Of a stretch of 64,000 nucleotides of DNA, positions 28,965 through 37,479 are shown one piece after another. The notes under the pieces are model-generated. The model was not told the origin of the DNA. It was given only the letters and a program-made list of their open reading frames with translations, and made no database searches. This stretch comes from Candidatus Nitrososphaera gargensis Ga9.2 (GTDB taxonomy: Archaea > Thermoproteota > Nitrososphaeria > Nitrososphaerales > Nitrososphaeraceae). Where the stretch lies: assembly GCF_000303155.1 (NCBI RefSeq), contig NC_018719.1, positions 992,001 through 1,056,000 on the forward strand, in the 5' to 3' direction. Position 1 is the first letter of the stretch, and the number at the start of each line of letters is the position of its first letter. Made by a program: the position numbers and the translations under genes.

Positions 28965-29828
28965 TTGGACAAATCTAGGGCTTTTGAGGAGGCCAAGAGA
29001 GCGGCTTGGGTCTCGATATGGACACTGGTGGGCATCGGCGTAGGAGAGGTGCTTGTGTCCGGGTTCACGGGCAGCCTCACGCTCTTTGCGGACGGCCTTG
29101 ACTCGATGGCAGACGCGCTGGTCTCATTCATCGTATGGTTTGGCATCAGAATGCTGCAGAAACCAAAGAGCAGGCTCTTCCACTTTGGCTACGCCAAGAT
29201 AGAGAGCCTTGCCGCATTCATTGCGGCGGTGGTGATCCTGATACTTGCCTCGTTCATAGTCTACCATGCGTACGAAAACATACTGCACCCCGTGCCTGTG
29301 CAAAATGCGGAGATCACAATGATAGCACTGGCGGCCGCCGGCGGCATATCGCTCCACCGCGCGTTCAAGGTCAGTAAAGTCGCCAAGAAATATAGCCTTG
29401 TTTCGCTCAACCTTGACGCCAAGAATTCAATCAAGGACGGCACTGCGTCGTTCGTTGGCCTTGGAAGCATCATTGCAGCATATTTCGGGATTCCCTACAT
29501 GGACTCTGTGGGCAGCATATTGATAGCAGTGTACATCTTTTTCATGGCTTTTACCGCGTTCAAAGAGTCTACGCTTGTGCTTATAGACGGTGTAAAGAAC
29601 CCCGAGCTCCAGCAGGAGATAGCAACGCATATTGAGAAAAAGTTCAATGTCAAGGTAGAAAAGATCCTGCTCAGGCCGCTTGGACACGAGTTTTCAGCGC
29701 AGGTGCATGTTGAGCTTGACAGGAACATGACCCTTGACAAGGCACACGAAACCTTGACGAGGATACGGAACTCGCTTATCGAAGATTTCAAGGCAGAAGA
29801 CCCTGTGGTAATCCCCAAGCCCGTGTAA
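28965..29828 (+). CDS. Cation diffusion facilitator (CDF) metal transporter
   Basis: 287 aa from TTG at 28965. Six membrane segments, then a cytosolic domain (from about residue 205) ending AQVHVELDRNMTLDKAHE. The TM2 metal motif is DGLDSMAD (Asp46-x3-Asp50) and the TM5 motif is KNSIKD (Asn-x3-Asp), rather than the HxxxD pair of zinc exporters. This pattern occurs in CDFs assigned to Mn or Fe, so Mn/Fe export is possible, but specificity is an inference. FHFGYAKIES is the conserved loop after TM2. A TATA-like GGTATAATTAG lies near 28924-28934. Confidence 0.88.
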   Translation: MDKSRAFEEAKRAAWVSIWTLVGIGVGEVLVSGFTGSLTLFADGLDSMADALVSFIVWFGIRMLQKPKSRLFHFGYAKIESLAAFIAAVVILILASFIVYHAYENILHPVPVQNAEITMIALAAAGGISLHRAFKVSKVAKKYSLVSLNLDAKNSIKDGTASFVGLGSIIAAYFGIPYMDSVGSILIAVYIFFMAFTAFKESTLVLIDGVKNPELQQEIATHIEKKFNVKVEKILLRPLGHEFSAQVHVELDRNMTLDKAHETLTRIRNSLIEDFKAEDPVVIPKPV

Positions 29829-29865
29829 CCGTAAAAAGCAATGCACGCTAGTGAAGATCATACAT

Positions 29866-30009
29866 ATGACGAGTGACAAACCGTCGCAAAAGCAAACTGC
29901 TCCGACCAGTAGCGAGGAAGACAAGCCTACTCTTAAAGACTATAAGAGCGAGGAAGAGCCAAGCAAAAGAAAGATGAAGCCCAAAGAGGCTTCAGACGTG
30001 GAAGACTAG
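29866..30009 (+). CDS. Tiny charged protein, 47 aa
   Basis: Hydrophilic and repetitive in Lys/Glu/Ser (TSDKPSQKQTAPTSSEEDK, then LKDYKSEEEPSKRKMKPKE). Likely disordered. Starts 37 nt after the CDF gene and overlaps the convergent membrane protein by 4 nt. Similar in kind to the ORF at 20374-20490. Confidence 0.45.
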   Translation: MTSDKPSQKQTAPTSSEEDKPTLKDYKSEEEPSKRKMKPKEASDVED

Positions 30010-30824
30010 CCTGCTATCGATGCTGATGACGAACCTGAAACCTTTTCCTGCTTTTTGTGCCGCACCAATAGGATCAGTGCAGTGATGGTGCCCATTATCG
30101 CGCCGTATACCATGTGCAGAAGGATTGCACCTGCGAGCACGGACGACATTATATCGAGAGCCTTGTTCTGAAGTGCAATGTCTGATGTGCCGGGCGGGTA
30201 AATGCTTGCAAGGATCCTCAGAAGCGACGGCTCTACTTCAAACCTTGTCAATGGGATGAACAGGAGCGAAAACGTGACAAAGCCGGCCAGAACGCCTACT
30301 CCTGCGCCCTTTGCAATGCTGGTTATGTTGAACGGGCCTGTCACTGCCGTGACATAGCCAAACGTGGCACCCACCAGAGTCCCTGTCAGCAGGTGCAGGG
30401 CGATTCCAAAGTAAACTGAAGCAGGCATCTCAAGCCCTCCCATCGCCACCCCGATTATCGAATAGAATGTCCCGGATGGAAGCCCAACTGCCGTGTCTCC
30501 TGCAAATATCAAGCCTACCAGTACGGATGCAGCGATCAGGCCACCTGCCGCTCCAGAAACAAGTGACTTTCTTTTGAACCGGTATTCGGCCATGTCATGC
30601 ATCGCGTGCTCAGAGACCGGCTCACGATCAATAACCCTCTTTGGTACGGCAAATACAAGCAGCGCTATCAGGGGAAAAGCAAGTGCAGGAATAACTATCT
30701 GGAAAACCGGCAGAATGGATGAAGGTCTGTCGGCACTGAGCAGGTACGGCACGGGGGATAAAACGTAGAGTATCGCAATCATGCTTGCAATTGCCACTAT
30801 CGCGCCTTTTCTCCTCAGGTTCAT
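30006..30824 (-). CDS. Polytopic membrane protein, family member 1 of 3
   Basis: 272 aa from the ATG at 30824, which overlaps the stop of the upstream zinc-finger gene as ATGA. Two N-terminal membrane segments and a hydrophilic linker lead to a core of four segments: GLPSGTFYSIIGVAMGG, VYFGIALHLLTGTLVG, AGVLAGFVTFSLLFIPLTRFEVEP and LLHMVYGAIMGTITA. The same core (GLP-S/G-TFY; GF/I-LHL-TG/AG; LFLPVT; H/N-M-V/F-W/Y-G) recurs in the genes at 31162 and 31731. Function unknown; the paralogues face this one across a 140-nt promoter region. Confidence 0.75.
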   Translation of the reverse strand: MNLRRKGAIVAIASMIAILYVLSPVPYLLSADRPSSILPVFQIVIPALAFPLIALLVFAVPKRVIDREPVSEHAMHDMAEYRFKRKSLVSGAAGGLIAASVLVGLIFAGDTAVGLPSGTFYSIIGVAMGGLEMPASVYFGIALHLLTGTLVGATFGYVTAVTGPFNITSIAKGAGVGVLAGFVTFSLLFIPLTRFEVEPSLLRILASIYPPGTSDIALQNKALDIMSSVLAGAILLHMVYGAIMGTITALILLVRHKKQEKVSGSSSASIAG

Positions 30825-31018
30825 CGCGGTCTCCCACCATCCTTGGTGCAAAACACGCTGCGCGTCTGCTCTCTAGTTACCCAGCCCTTGCCGTCGCAGC
30901 AGGCGCATCTTTCTTCAGAGCGGAGCGGCATACTATGATGCAAACGGTTAGTACTATACTGGACAGCGCCTGATCCTGAGCAGATCGGGCATCTGGCTAG
31001 GACGTAATGGATCGACAC
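30821..31018 (-). CDS. Small DnaJ-type zinc-finger protein
   Basis: 65 aa from GTG at 31018. Two CxxCxGxG-type knuckles as in the DnaJ cysteine-rich domain: CPICSGSGAV and CACCDGKGWV. It would bind one or two zinc ions. TTTATATATTC at about 31039-31049 predicts transcription start at the GTG. Its stop overlaps the ATG of the membrane protein (ATGA), so translation is coupled and the two proteins may act together. Confidence 0.65.
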   Translation of the reverse strand: MSIHYVLARCPICSGSGAVQYSTNRLHHSMPLRSEERCACCDGKGWVTREQTRSVFCTKDGGRPR

Positions 31019-31161
31019 GATATTATATACTGTGTCCGAATATATAAATTTGAATCATTCAAAAGTTTTTTAATATTTTATTTATTATTATAACATGAGA
31101 ATCATTATTATATACTAGCAACAGACAAAAAGCAAAAATATTACATTTACGTATACTAGGT

Positions 31162-31734
31162 ATGTTACTGCAATCCTGGCGTTTTGTAAAATATAGTGGA
31201 GTCAAGTACGGCGCAATCGCAGGCATAATTGCGACTTGGTCGATATCAACTACAATAGCTGCTTCAGAAGTAGAGCTGGGCCTGCCTATGAGCACGTTCT
31301 ATTCCGTAATGGGCATGAGCTTTGGTTACGAAGATTTTGTCGCCGCTGCCTATCTGGGTTTTGGGCTGCACTTGGTAACAGGTACCGCGCTAGGCGCTGT
31401 CATCGGGCTGGCTTCGGTCAAGTGGATAAGAATCATGATAAATCCATACAAGGCCGTTATGGCAGGCATTGTAGCTGGAATCGCTGTGTGGCTGGTGTTA
31501 TTCCTACCAGTAACTGTGCTGCTGGTGCAACCTTCAATCCAGCATATCGTTTCACTGCTGCCGGAAGACACGCAGGGAATATTGTCTGGAAATAGCCAAT
31601 TTATCGCAGGAATAGTGAGCAGCGCAATAGTATTCCACATGGTCTGGGGGGCCATATTTGGATACATTTCAAGCTCGCTCATGAGAATCATGGCTTTTCG
31701 CACCAGTCATGCAGTAGGAGGAATGCAAAAGTGA
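31162..31734 (+). CDS. Polytopic membrane protein, family member 2 of 3
   Basis: 190 aa, about four or five membrane segments. Shares with the gene at 30006 the phrases LGLPMSTFYSVMGMSFG, YLGFGLHLVTGTALGAVIG, AVWLVLFLPVTVLLVQPS and VFHMVWGAIFGYISS, without the N-terminal extension. Its TGA overlaps the GTG of the next, broken, family member (GTGA), so they formed an operon. The region upstream is AT-rich with several possible TATA boxes. No function assigned. Confidence 0.75.
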   Translation: MLLQSWRFVKYSGVKYGAIAGIIATWSISTTIAASEVELGLPMSTFYSVMGMSFGYEDFVAAAYLGFGLHLVTGTALGAVIGLASVKWIRIMINPYKAVMAGIVAGIAVWLVLFLPVTVLLVQPSIQHIVSLLPEDTQGILSGNSQFIAGIVSSAIVFHMVWGAIFGYISSSLMRIMAFRTSHAVGGMQK

Positions 31735-32336
31735 AGCATGCCCGCACAAGCATATTACAAAGGTTCAAGCCGCGGCTTGCGGTGGCCGGCTCGGGGCTTG
31801 CTGCCGGCGCAATATCATCGCTTGCAATCAGCGCGCTAATCCTGCTCGTAGAAAAGATAGCAGACCTTCCAGTAGGTACGTTCTATCTCGTGCTTGTTTC
31901 TGCTCTGCTGCAAATGCAGGAACACACAGTCACCACAGTTGCTCTTGGGTTTCTGCTGCATCTTGCTGCCGGAAGCGTAATGGGTGTTGTCATATCGGTT
32001 CCTTTCTGCGTATCCAAAAGATCCTTTGTGTCAAGCGGCAGATATGCTCCAGTATATGGTCTTGCCGCCGGGTTTGTCCTGTGAGGAGCACTGTTCCTCC
32101 CGGTCACTTTTGGGATAATGATTCCGCTTCTCAATTCCGTCGACAATCAGGCCGTGATACAGCAGCGGGTTCCAACAGGACAAGTCTTTACTATTGCAAC
32201 AGGCGAGCTTTTGGCAATAATGGACAAGATAATAGTCGGATCGTTGGCTTTTAACATGTTCTATGGGCTCTTGGTGGTGATGCTGACAAGATCGCTGTCT
32301 GAAGGATACCTTCGCAGAAATCAGGTAATTTTATAA
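31731..32336 (+). pseudogene. Third copy of the membrane protein family, broken by in-frame TGA
   Basis: Starts at GTG 31731, overlapping the previous stop. The frame reads LPVGTFYLVLVSALLQMQEH and LGFLLHLAAGSVMGVVIS up to FVL-TGA (32082-32084), then continues in the same frame as GALFLPVTFGIMIPLL and AFNMFYGLLVVMLTRS to a stop at 32336. In the intact relatives the matching stretches are AVWLVLFLPVT and VTFSLLFIPLT, so the TGA replaces a residue next to the LFLPVT motif, probably Trp. Apart from the stop the product of about 200 aa looks intact, so the mutation is recent or the stop is read through. Confidence 0.65.
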
Positions 32337-32361
32337 AACCAATGCCGGCTCCCTTCTGCTG

Positions 32362-32532
32362 ATGGTTACCCAAAGGCGGCGCTTGAGGAACCAAAGAAGG
32401 GTCGGCGAGGCAATAACTATTGCCAGTGGAATAGGCGTTACAGTGCTCGGCGCTTTTCTTGGCGTCAATTTCGTATCTTACGCCGGGCTCTGCATAGCGG
32501 GCCTCGGAGTCGTCTCGATATTCTGGAGATAA
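32362..32532 (+). CDS. Small membrane protein, 56 aa
   Basis: Very basic N-terminus (MVTQRRRLRNQRRVGEAI) followed by two short hydrophobic segments (IASGIGVTVLGAFLGVNF and YAGLCIAGLGVVSIFW). It lies 25 nt after the broken membrane protein and 7 nt before the DsbA-like gene, so it is probably part of a transcription unit with them. Confidence 0.55.
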   Translation: MVTQRRRLRNQRRVGEAITIASGIGVTVLGAFLGVNFVSYAGLCIAGLGVVSIFWR

Positions 32533-32539
32533 CGCACGC

Positions 32540-33259
32540 ATGGCAAGCAAAACAATGATACTTGCCGCAATTGCTGTTGGCGTAATCGTTGCCGGCGTTG
32601 CCACAGCATTTATGATGTCAAGCAGCGCAGTTCCTGCCACAATAACAAATGATAAGCCTGCCGCCGCAAAGAGCGCGGATCAAATAATTACACAACTTGC
32701 GTCGCCTTCGATTGCAAGTGCGCCCGCGCTTGGGAGCGACGACGCCAAGGTGACAATAGTGGAATTTGGCGATTACCAATGCACTTGGTGCTATCGCTGG
32801 CATGAAGGGACCAAGGATGTGCTGGTGGCAGACTATGTTGACACCGGCAAGGTGAGGTTCCTCTTCAAGGACTTTCCAATAAACGATCTCTCGGACAGGG
32901 CTTCTTCGCTTGCCGCTGAAGGGTCGTACTGCGCGGCTGATCAGGGCAAGTACTGGGAGTACCACGACGAAGTATACAGCAACTGGAATGGAGAAAATAC
33001 CGGCTGGGTTACAAGGGACAGCCTTGAGCGGTTTGCCAAGGATGCCGGCGTTCAAGACCTGTCGGCATTTTCTGACTGTCTGGACTCTGGCAAATATGCA
33101 AGAGTAGTCAGGGACAACTACAACCTTGCAAGGTCAATTGGGCTTGACGCAACACCGAGTTTTATCGTCCTGATAGACGGGAAAACGCCACAGCTAATAC
33201 GCGGCGCACATCCGTACTCTACATTTGAAAGGGTCATCAACGAAGCATATGGAAACTAG
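32540..33259 (+). CDS. DsbA-like thiol-disulfide oxidoreductase, membrane-anchored
   Basis: 239 aa. Residues 6-28 form a signal anchor (ILAAIAVGVIVAGVATAFMM), with the catalytic domain outside. The thioredoxin-like strand VTIVEFGDYQCTWCYRW carries the CTWC active site (Cys81, Cys84), and ATPSFIVL supplies the cis-Pro. The insert resembles the DSBA/Thioredoxin_4 type (FKDFPINDLSDRASSLAAEG, CAADQGKYWEYHD). It would form disulfides in secreted proteins; thaumarchaea carry many such paralogues. It follows the membrane-protein cluster by 7 nt. Confidence 0.88.
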   Translation: MASKTMILAAIAVGVIVAGVATAFMMSSSAVPATITNDKPAAAKSADQIITQLASPSIASAPALGSDDAKVTIVEFGDYQCTWCYRWHEGTKDVLVADYVDTGKVRFLFKDFPINDLSDRASSLAAEGSYCAADQGKYWEYHDEVYSNWNGENTGWVTRDSLERFAKDAGVQDLSAFSDCLDSGKYARVVRDNYNLARSIGLDATPSFIVLIDGKTPQLIRGAHPYSTFERVINEAYGN

Positions 33260-34561
33260 CTAGTATTCAAGTGAATATTTCTGTCCTGTAAGGTCTGCCA
33301 AGATCTCGTCAGCCTCATTTAGCAGCGCGCCAACTTCAGCGCTCTTCTCGGTTATCTGGCGTTTTTGCTGCTCTAGGCTCTGCCTGCTTCTCGCCAGCTC
33401 TTCCTCGTGCTGCAGAATCCTTCCTTCAAGCTCCTTCGCCCTGCCAGTGAGACCGCCGTCTTTCTGGCGCAGCAAATCTGCCTCTGTCTTTAGCGCCTGC
33501 GCCTTGCCCTGAAGCTCTGGCAACGATCCTGATATCGCATTCAGATAGTGCAGTACCTTATCAGAGTCCTTTAGCTGGATCTTGCTAGATTCTATCGACT
33601 TGCGAATTTCGGCCAGAAGAGAAGAATATGTCGAAATGTCGCTTTCATAAAGCATCCTCCATGGCTCGTCTGACATCATTTGCAAGCGCGCCTCTGTTTC
33701 TTTTGTGAGGCCATATGAGTACTTTGTGAACGCCCGCGACACGTGGGAAAAAAGATCCGCCAGCTGGGAATGAACCTGTTCTTTCTGCCTTTCTACCTCG
33801 TCTACCATTTGAGCTACTGCGACAGCCTGCTCAAATTCTGGCGAACCCTTGAGTGCAGCAAGCTCGCCTTTCAGCCCTTGAAGCTCGTTTTCGATTCTTT
33901 CAATTTCATTTTTGATGCTTTGCAAGGATGCCTCGGCCGCCCTGATGGAGGACGCCTTTTGCGAAGCAGTATTCAAAATGGCGTTGCATTTTACTATCGG
34001 CGCGCGCTTTTGCTCAAAATCTGACATTATGGTCTTGGTTTCATTTAGCAACTTTGTCAGGGCTTCAAACTCCTCCCTCATCTTGCTGGCCTGTTTTTTC
34101 ATGAAAGTGGTGATCACTCTGCTGTGCGATCCGCTGACCTCGCCAAAGCGGTTCATCATAGTTTCGAATTTCTCCTTGAATTTCTTGGCGTCGTTTGCGG
34201 ATTGGGGAAGCAAAAGCTCGGTTGACGCTTCGCGCCTGAGCGATGACACTATCGTCTTCCTTGCATTTTCAGCAACGGACTTGAATCTGTGCTCGACGCC
34301 TTCAAACTTGATCTTTTCGTGCTCCATGTCGTTTGCAATGCCCTCAATGACCCTCAGCGATTCTTCCGCGGATTCCTTTATCGGTGCAAGGCGAGCAGCA
34401 AGTTCCTGCACTCTTGCAGATTCGATGTTGTGCAGTAGATCCTGTGCCTGCTGGATTGAAAGCATGCCAGCTGCAGGCATTGATACCGCCGGCAACTTTG
34501 CCGAGGTTTCACTTTCCTTCTTTTTAAAAAGACCAAATGGCACTGCACTAGATTGTGGCAT
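33260..34561 (-). CDS. Long coiled-coil protein
   Basis: 433 aa from the ATG at 34561. A short N-terminal VPFGLFKKKESE is followed by nearly continuous heptad-rich helix (residues 45-430), with breaks around residues 250-300. No SMC head or ATP-binding motif is present and no membrane segment, so it is probably a cytosolic structural or scaffold protein. The gene abuts the DsbA-like gene tail-to-tail and its start lies 66 nt from the divergent membrane protein. The long antisense frame at 33912-34598 is a by-product of its skewed composition. Confidence 0.7.
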   Translation of the reverse strand: MPQSSAVPFGLFKKKESETSAKLPAVSMPAAGMLSIQQAQDLLHNIESARVQELAARLAPIKESAEESLRVIEGIANDMEHEKIKFEGVEHRFKSVAENARKTIVSSLRREASTELLLPQSANDAKKFKEKFETMMNRFGEVSGSHSRVITTFMKKQASKMREEFEALTKLLNETKTIMSDFEQKRAPIVKCNAILNTASQKASSIRAAEASLQSIKNEIERIENELQGLKGELAALKGSPEFEQAVAVAQMVDEVERQKEQVHSQLADLFSHVSRAFTKYSYGLTKETEARLQMMSDEPWRMLYESDISTYSSLLAEIRKSIESSKIQLKDSDKVLHYLNAISGSLPELQGKAQALKTEADLLRQKDGGLTGRAKELEGRILQHEEELARSRQSLEQQKRQITEKSAEVGALLNEADEILADLTGQKYSLEY

Positions 34562-34626
34562 ACTGCACCAAAAAACGTTGCGTTCCAGCAATGCTTAATG
34601 CGCAGTTGCACGCTATATTGGTGTGT

Positions 34627-35391
34627 ATGGAAGCAGGTTCTTCTGCTCCACAGCGCAGCAGGAAGTCACACGGCAAGGCGTATCTCTGGTTCCAGAGAAA
34701 TGAGCAGAGGCTGCTTGTCATTGATGTCGTTTGCATCGTCACGCTCTTCTTCCTGCACCTCTTTACTTCCATGTTCCAGATCTTTGTGCATGAAATTGCA
34801 ATTGCAGTCCAGATAGCTGCAACAGTGCTTGCCGCTTTCATAGCCCTCTCGGTGGTGTGGAAGGGGATTGTGCCCTTGGTCATTTGCATTCTGGGGATCG
34901 TCCTGATGCACAATTCAGTAATACTTCCATACTATGCCGAACCCCAGCCGGGCGAGGCTACTGTCGGGGGAGCAAGGTTTACGTGGACGCTGTACACACC
35001 CTTGGCCGTAAGCGTGGCTGCAAACATGCACTTTTTCCTTGGAGTCGCGATGGTCGCATTCAGCATAATAATCGCATACCGTCCGTCCATTCTGTTTGCC
35101 AGAAATAGGCCCGAGCCGCTTGACTCAGAGTGGTCCAAATACCCTGTTTGGTATGACAATACTCTTTTGGCAAACAACCTGACAGAGCCCTCGATTCCTG
35201 TACAAAACCTAATGACTGATCAGGACAGGTATCTGCTGTGGCGCTACGAATACGTCCTTGCAGACATTTATGGCACACCTCACCTTGTCAGGCCGAACGG
35301 GATGGTGCCAAAGAACTCTACACACATCTTTAGGGATAAGGATAGTGGGCGCGTGATAGGCAAGGCGCGCTACACAGGCTTTTTCATGTAA
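34627..35391 (+). CDS. Polytopic membrane protein with soluble C-terminal part
   Basis: 254 aa from the ATG at 34627; a longer GTG start at 34555 would overlap the divergent gene. About four or five membrane segments between residues 30 and 165 (VIDVVCIVTLFFLHLF, IAVQIAATVLAAFIALSVVW, IVPLVICILGIVLMHNSVIL, LAVSVAANMHFFLGVAMVAF), then a soluble 90-residue tail with DRYLLWRYEYVLADIYG and THIFRDKDSGRVIGKA. No known family. Confidence 0.65.
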   Translation: MEAGSSAPQRSRKSHGKAYLWFQRNEQRLLVIDVVCIVTLFFLHLFTSMFQIFVHEIAIAVQIAATVLAAFIALSVVWKGIVPLVICILGIVLMHNSVILPYYAEPQPGEATVGGARFTWTLYTPLAVSVAANMHFFLGVAMVAFSIIIAYRPSILFARNRPEPLDSEWSKYPVWYDNTLLANNLTEPSIPVQNLMTDQDRYLLWRYEYVLADIYGTPHLVRPNGMVPKNSTHIFRDKDSGRVIGKARYTGFFM

Positions 35392-35405
35392 ACTGGGTGA
35401 ATGTT

Positions 35406-35552
35406 CTATTTTATCGACTTGTAGAGCAAGAGCCGCTTTTTCAGCATCATAATTTCTTCATTCTTGGCTCTCAACTCCTTGTTGAGGCGCGTTATCTCTT
35501 CTATCAGCTCTGTCTTGCTCTTGCTTGCGTATGTGTCTGCTGCTAGAGTCAC
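35406..35552 (-). CDS. Tiny coiled-coil protein, 48 aa
   Basis: From GTG at 35552: TLAADTYASKSKTELIEEI, then heptads through RLNKELRAKNEEIMMLKKRL. CTTTATCTTAG at about 35576-35586 on the minus strand is a TATA box that fits a leaderless GTG. Composition and helical periodicity are convincing. Function unknown. Confidence 0.55.
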   Translation of the reverse strand: MTLAADTYASKSKTELIEEITRLNKELRAKNEEIMMLKKRLLLYKSIK

Positions 35553-35706
35553 TGACCTGTTTGCTTGCGTTCTAAGATAAAGTGTCGACAGTTGCTAAAT
35601 TTACAAATTGCTTTACTAATGTTAGCTTGACTGATAATAGTCTTGAGTAATTTTGGCTTTGATTTTGCGAGTGCTAAAAAATGATTAACGAAAAATAGTC
35701 GGTAAA

Positions 35707-35871
35707 TCAAGGATTGAAATGAGAATCAGCGATCTGGTTGTCGTCTTCTACCGGGTATCTCCAATCCAACGTGCCAATAAATCCCTGCTGTTGAGTGTAC
35801 CCGCCATAGAGGGAAGCCGTTATGATTGCAACTGCCAATGTCACGATAATAATTAAACTGCTTCTCTCCAC
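35707..35871 (-). CDS. Small membrane-anchored protein, 54 aa
   Basis: From GTG at 35871: MERSS, one hydrophobic helix (LIIIVTLAVAIITASLYGG), then a short exported tail rich in Gln/Asp/Trp (YTQQQGFIGTLDWRYPVEDD). This looks like a signal anchor with a small extracytoplasmic part. The rest of the 35553-35937 gap shows nothing else. Confidence 0.4.
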   Translation of the reverse strand: MERSSLIIIVTLAVAIITASLYGGYTQQQGFIGTLDWRYPVEDDNQIADSHFNP

Positions 35872-35937
35872 AATCAAGAGAGATAATCAATTAACATATT
35901 TCTGTGGTTCTCTGTCTGTTCTTTTAGTTCACAGTTT

Positions 35938-36273
35938 TTATCCTTTCATGAAACCGAGCACAAAGGCGGCTGCAAAACTCCCTGTGAGAGGTATTCCAAA
36001 GTTTATCAGAGTGGGAGCGATCTGGTCAGAAACGCCTGCTATCTGGCCGGTCGCATTCCCCAGCCCGGAAGTCACGCCTGATGCCGACGCGCTCAGCTTG
36101 TCCCAGTTTATGGTGACAATGCCCTGATAGTTCAAGTACGCAAGGGCGGCAAAGAACAGTCCGACTATTATCATCATTATCTTGATCGCCTTTTTTATCG
36201 CATAGCCGATCAGGAAGCCAGCTATGCCGCCAAATCCAACTGAAGTACCTGTGAAGGCTAGGTCAACGCTCAT
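35938..36273 (-). CDS. FUN14-domain membrane protein
   Basis: 111 aa. The FUN14 pattern is clear: GTSVGFGGIAGFLIGYAIKKAIKIMMIIVG, then LAYLNYQGIVTINWDKL and a C-terminal hydrophobic segment FGIPLTGSFAAAFVLGFMKG. About three membrane segments. In eukaryotes FUN14 proteins sit in the mitochondrial outer membrane; the archaeal role is unknown. Confidence 0.82.
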   Translation of the reverse strand: MSVDLAFTGTSVGFGGIAGFLIGYAIKKAIKIMMIIVGLFFAALAYLNYQGIVTINWDKLSASASGVTSGLGNATGQIAGVSDQIAPTLINFGIPLTGSFAAAFVLGFMKG

Positions 36274-36385
36274 GCGCTATTTGTGTTTCTTATATGACAA
36301 GCTATTATTTGAATGATATTGAAGAATCATCTACTGACTGCATAACGATATAGACATATTCGCGGGCAATCAATGACTGTATGTA

Positions 36386-36856
36386 TTGATCGAGGTATAC
36401 TTTGATGGTCTCTGCCAGCCGATAAACCCCGGTGGCATCGCATGTTATGCTTTTGTTGTAAAGAGCAACGGCAAGACTCTCCACCGCGATTATGGGGTGG
36501 CCGGAGAGCCGTTCTCAAAGGATTCAACTAACAATATTGCAGAGTACACCGCGCTAGCCAAGGCGCTAGAGTGGCTCGTTGCCAACAATCTTGCTTTTGA
36601 CAAAGTCGAGATCCATAGTGATTCCCAGCTGGTCGTCAACCAGCTTGAAGGCAACTACAAGGTAAAAGCAAAGAGAATAGTCCCGCTTTACAGAAAAGTC
36701 CTACTGCTCAAGGCCAAGTTTCCAGACATGAAGATCAAGTGGGTGCCCCGGGAACAGAACAGGGAAGCTGACAGGCTGACCAACATTGCATACAACAAGA
36801 CACTGCGAGAAAACCCAGAATATCTGAACAGGGTACTAAAAGAAGAAAAGGGCTAG
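36386..36856 (+). CDS. rnhA: Ribonuclease HI (archaeal type)
   Basis: 156 aa from TTG at 36386. Cleaves the RNA strand of RNA-DNA hybrids. Catalytic acids are visible: Asp7 (EVYFDGLCQP), Glu53 (NNIAEYTALAKAL), Asp79 (VEIHSDSQLVV) and Asp129 (EQNREADRLTN). It lacks the basic protrusion of bacterial RNase HI, as usual for archaeal type 1 enzymes. The last 4 nt overlap the convergent DM13 gene. Confidence 0.88.
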   Translation: MIEVYFDGLCQPINPGGIACYAFVVKSNGKTLHRDYGVAGEPFSKDSTNNIAEYTALAKALEWLVANNLAFDKVEIHSDSQLVVNQLEGNYKVKAKRIVPLYRKVLLLKAKFPDMKIKWVPREQNREADRLTNIAYNKTLRENPEYLNRVLKEEKG

Positions 36857-37429
36857 GCCGATGTGGCCGGTGTCATCAGCTCTGCGCTCCCAAAGAGCAC
36901 TGAAAATTGCTTACACCACACAAGCACTATGTCGTACTTTGACAGGTCGGTCCCTTTGGGTATGTCGTAGTTCTGGTTGCCAATATTTGCCTTCAGCCTA
37001 CCAAGGTCAACAAAGTCGGATGCCTGCTTATCGGTGGAAAGATAGATGTACAGGTCAGGGCCGTTTGTTACTCTCAAGTCTTCAAGCCTCAGCACATTGC
37101 TTCCATCTTCAAGGTAGATCACCTTGGCCACTCCTTCGGCGTTATGAATTCCGTCATTGACGCCGACAAAGTTGTCCGCCAGTTCCTTTTCTATCATCGC
37201 ATCTTGGCCCATGCCTGCCATCATACTATCATTTCTTTTCCATCATCATATCGCCTGTTTTATCGGCCATGGCTACATCTTCCATTGCCTTGTCTTCCCT
37301 CATTTTGTCGTCTGTGGTAGGCACTGGCTCGTCTATCGTAGTGTTTATGAAAAGCGGAGATATTGCGTAAACGCCTGCCGGCACCACTATGGCCGCCGCA
37401 ATTATTGCGACAATTACACCCTTCTTCAT
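36853..37429 (-). pseudogene. Signal-anchored DM13-domain protein split by a one-base frameshift
   Basis: The first piece (37429-37229, 66 aa) has a signal anchor (GVIVAIIAAAIVVPAGVYAI) and a Met/Asp/Glu/Lys linker, then ends MMMEKK-stop. The second piece (37224-36853) starts MMAGMGQDAMIEKEL and holds a full DM13 domain: FVGVNDGIHNAEGVAKVIYL, LRLEDLRVTNGPDLYIYLST, YDIVLVWCKQFSVLFGSAEL. Removing one base in GAAAAGAAATGA (about 37229-37240) joins them into one protein of about 190 aa, as in related thaumarchaeal DM13 proteins with one anchor. DM13 proteins are thought to take part in extracytoplasmic electron transfer. Real mutation or homopolymer error. Confidence 0.7.
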
Positions 37430-37479
37430 ATGACGCGTATCAGGGGTGATTATTAAAACGGTTTTTTCCAGATCGCATC

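Noticed and set aside
23090-32336. Stop-codon reassignment (TGA read as Trp) to explain two in-frame TGA codons
   Set aside because: TGA is used as the ordinary terminator of many clear genes here (for example 20589-22676), so two isolated cases are better explained by mutation or error.
33912-34598. 228-codon plus-strand frame
   Set aside because: Antisense to the long coiled-coil gene and explained by its biased codons.
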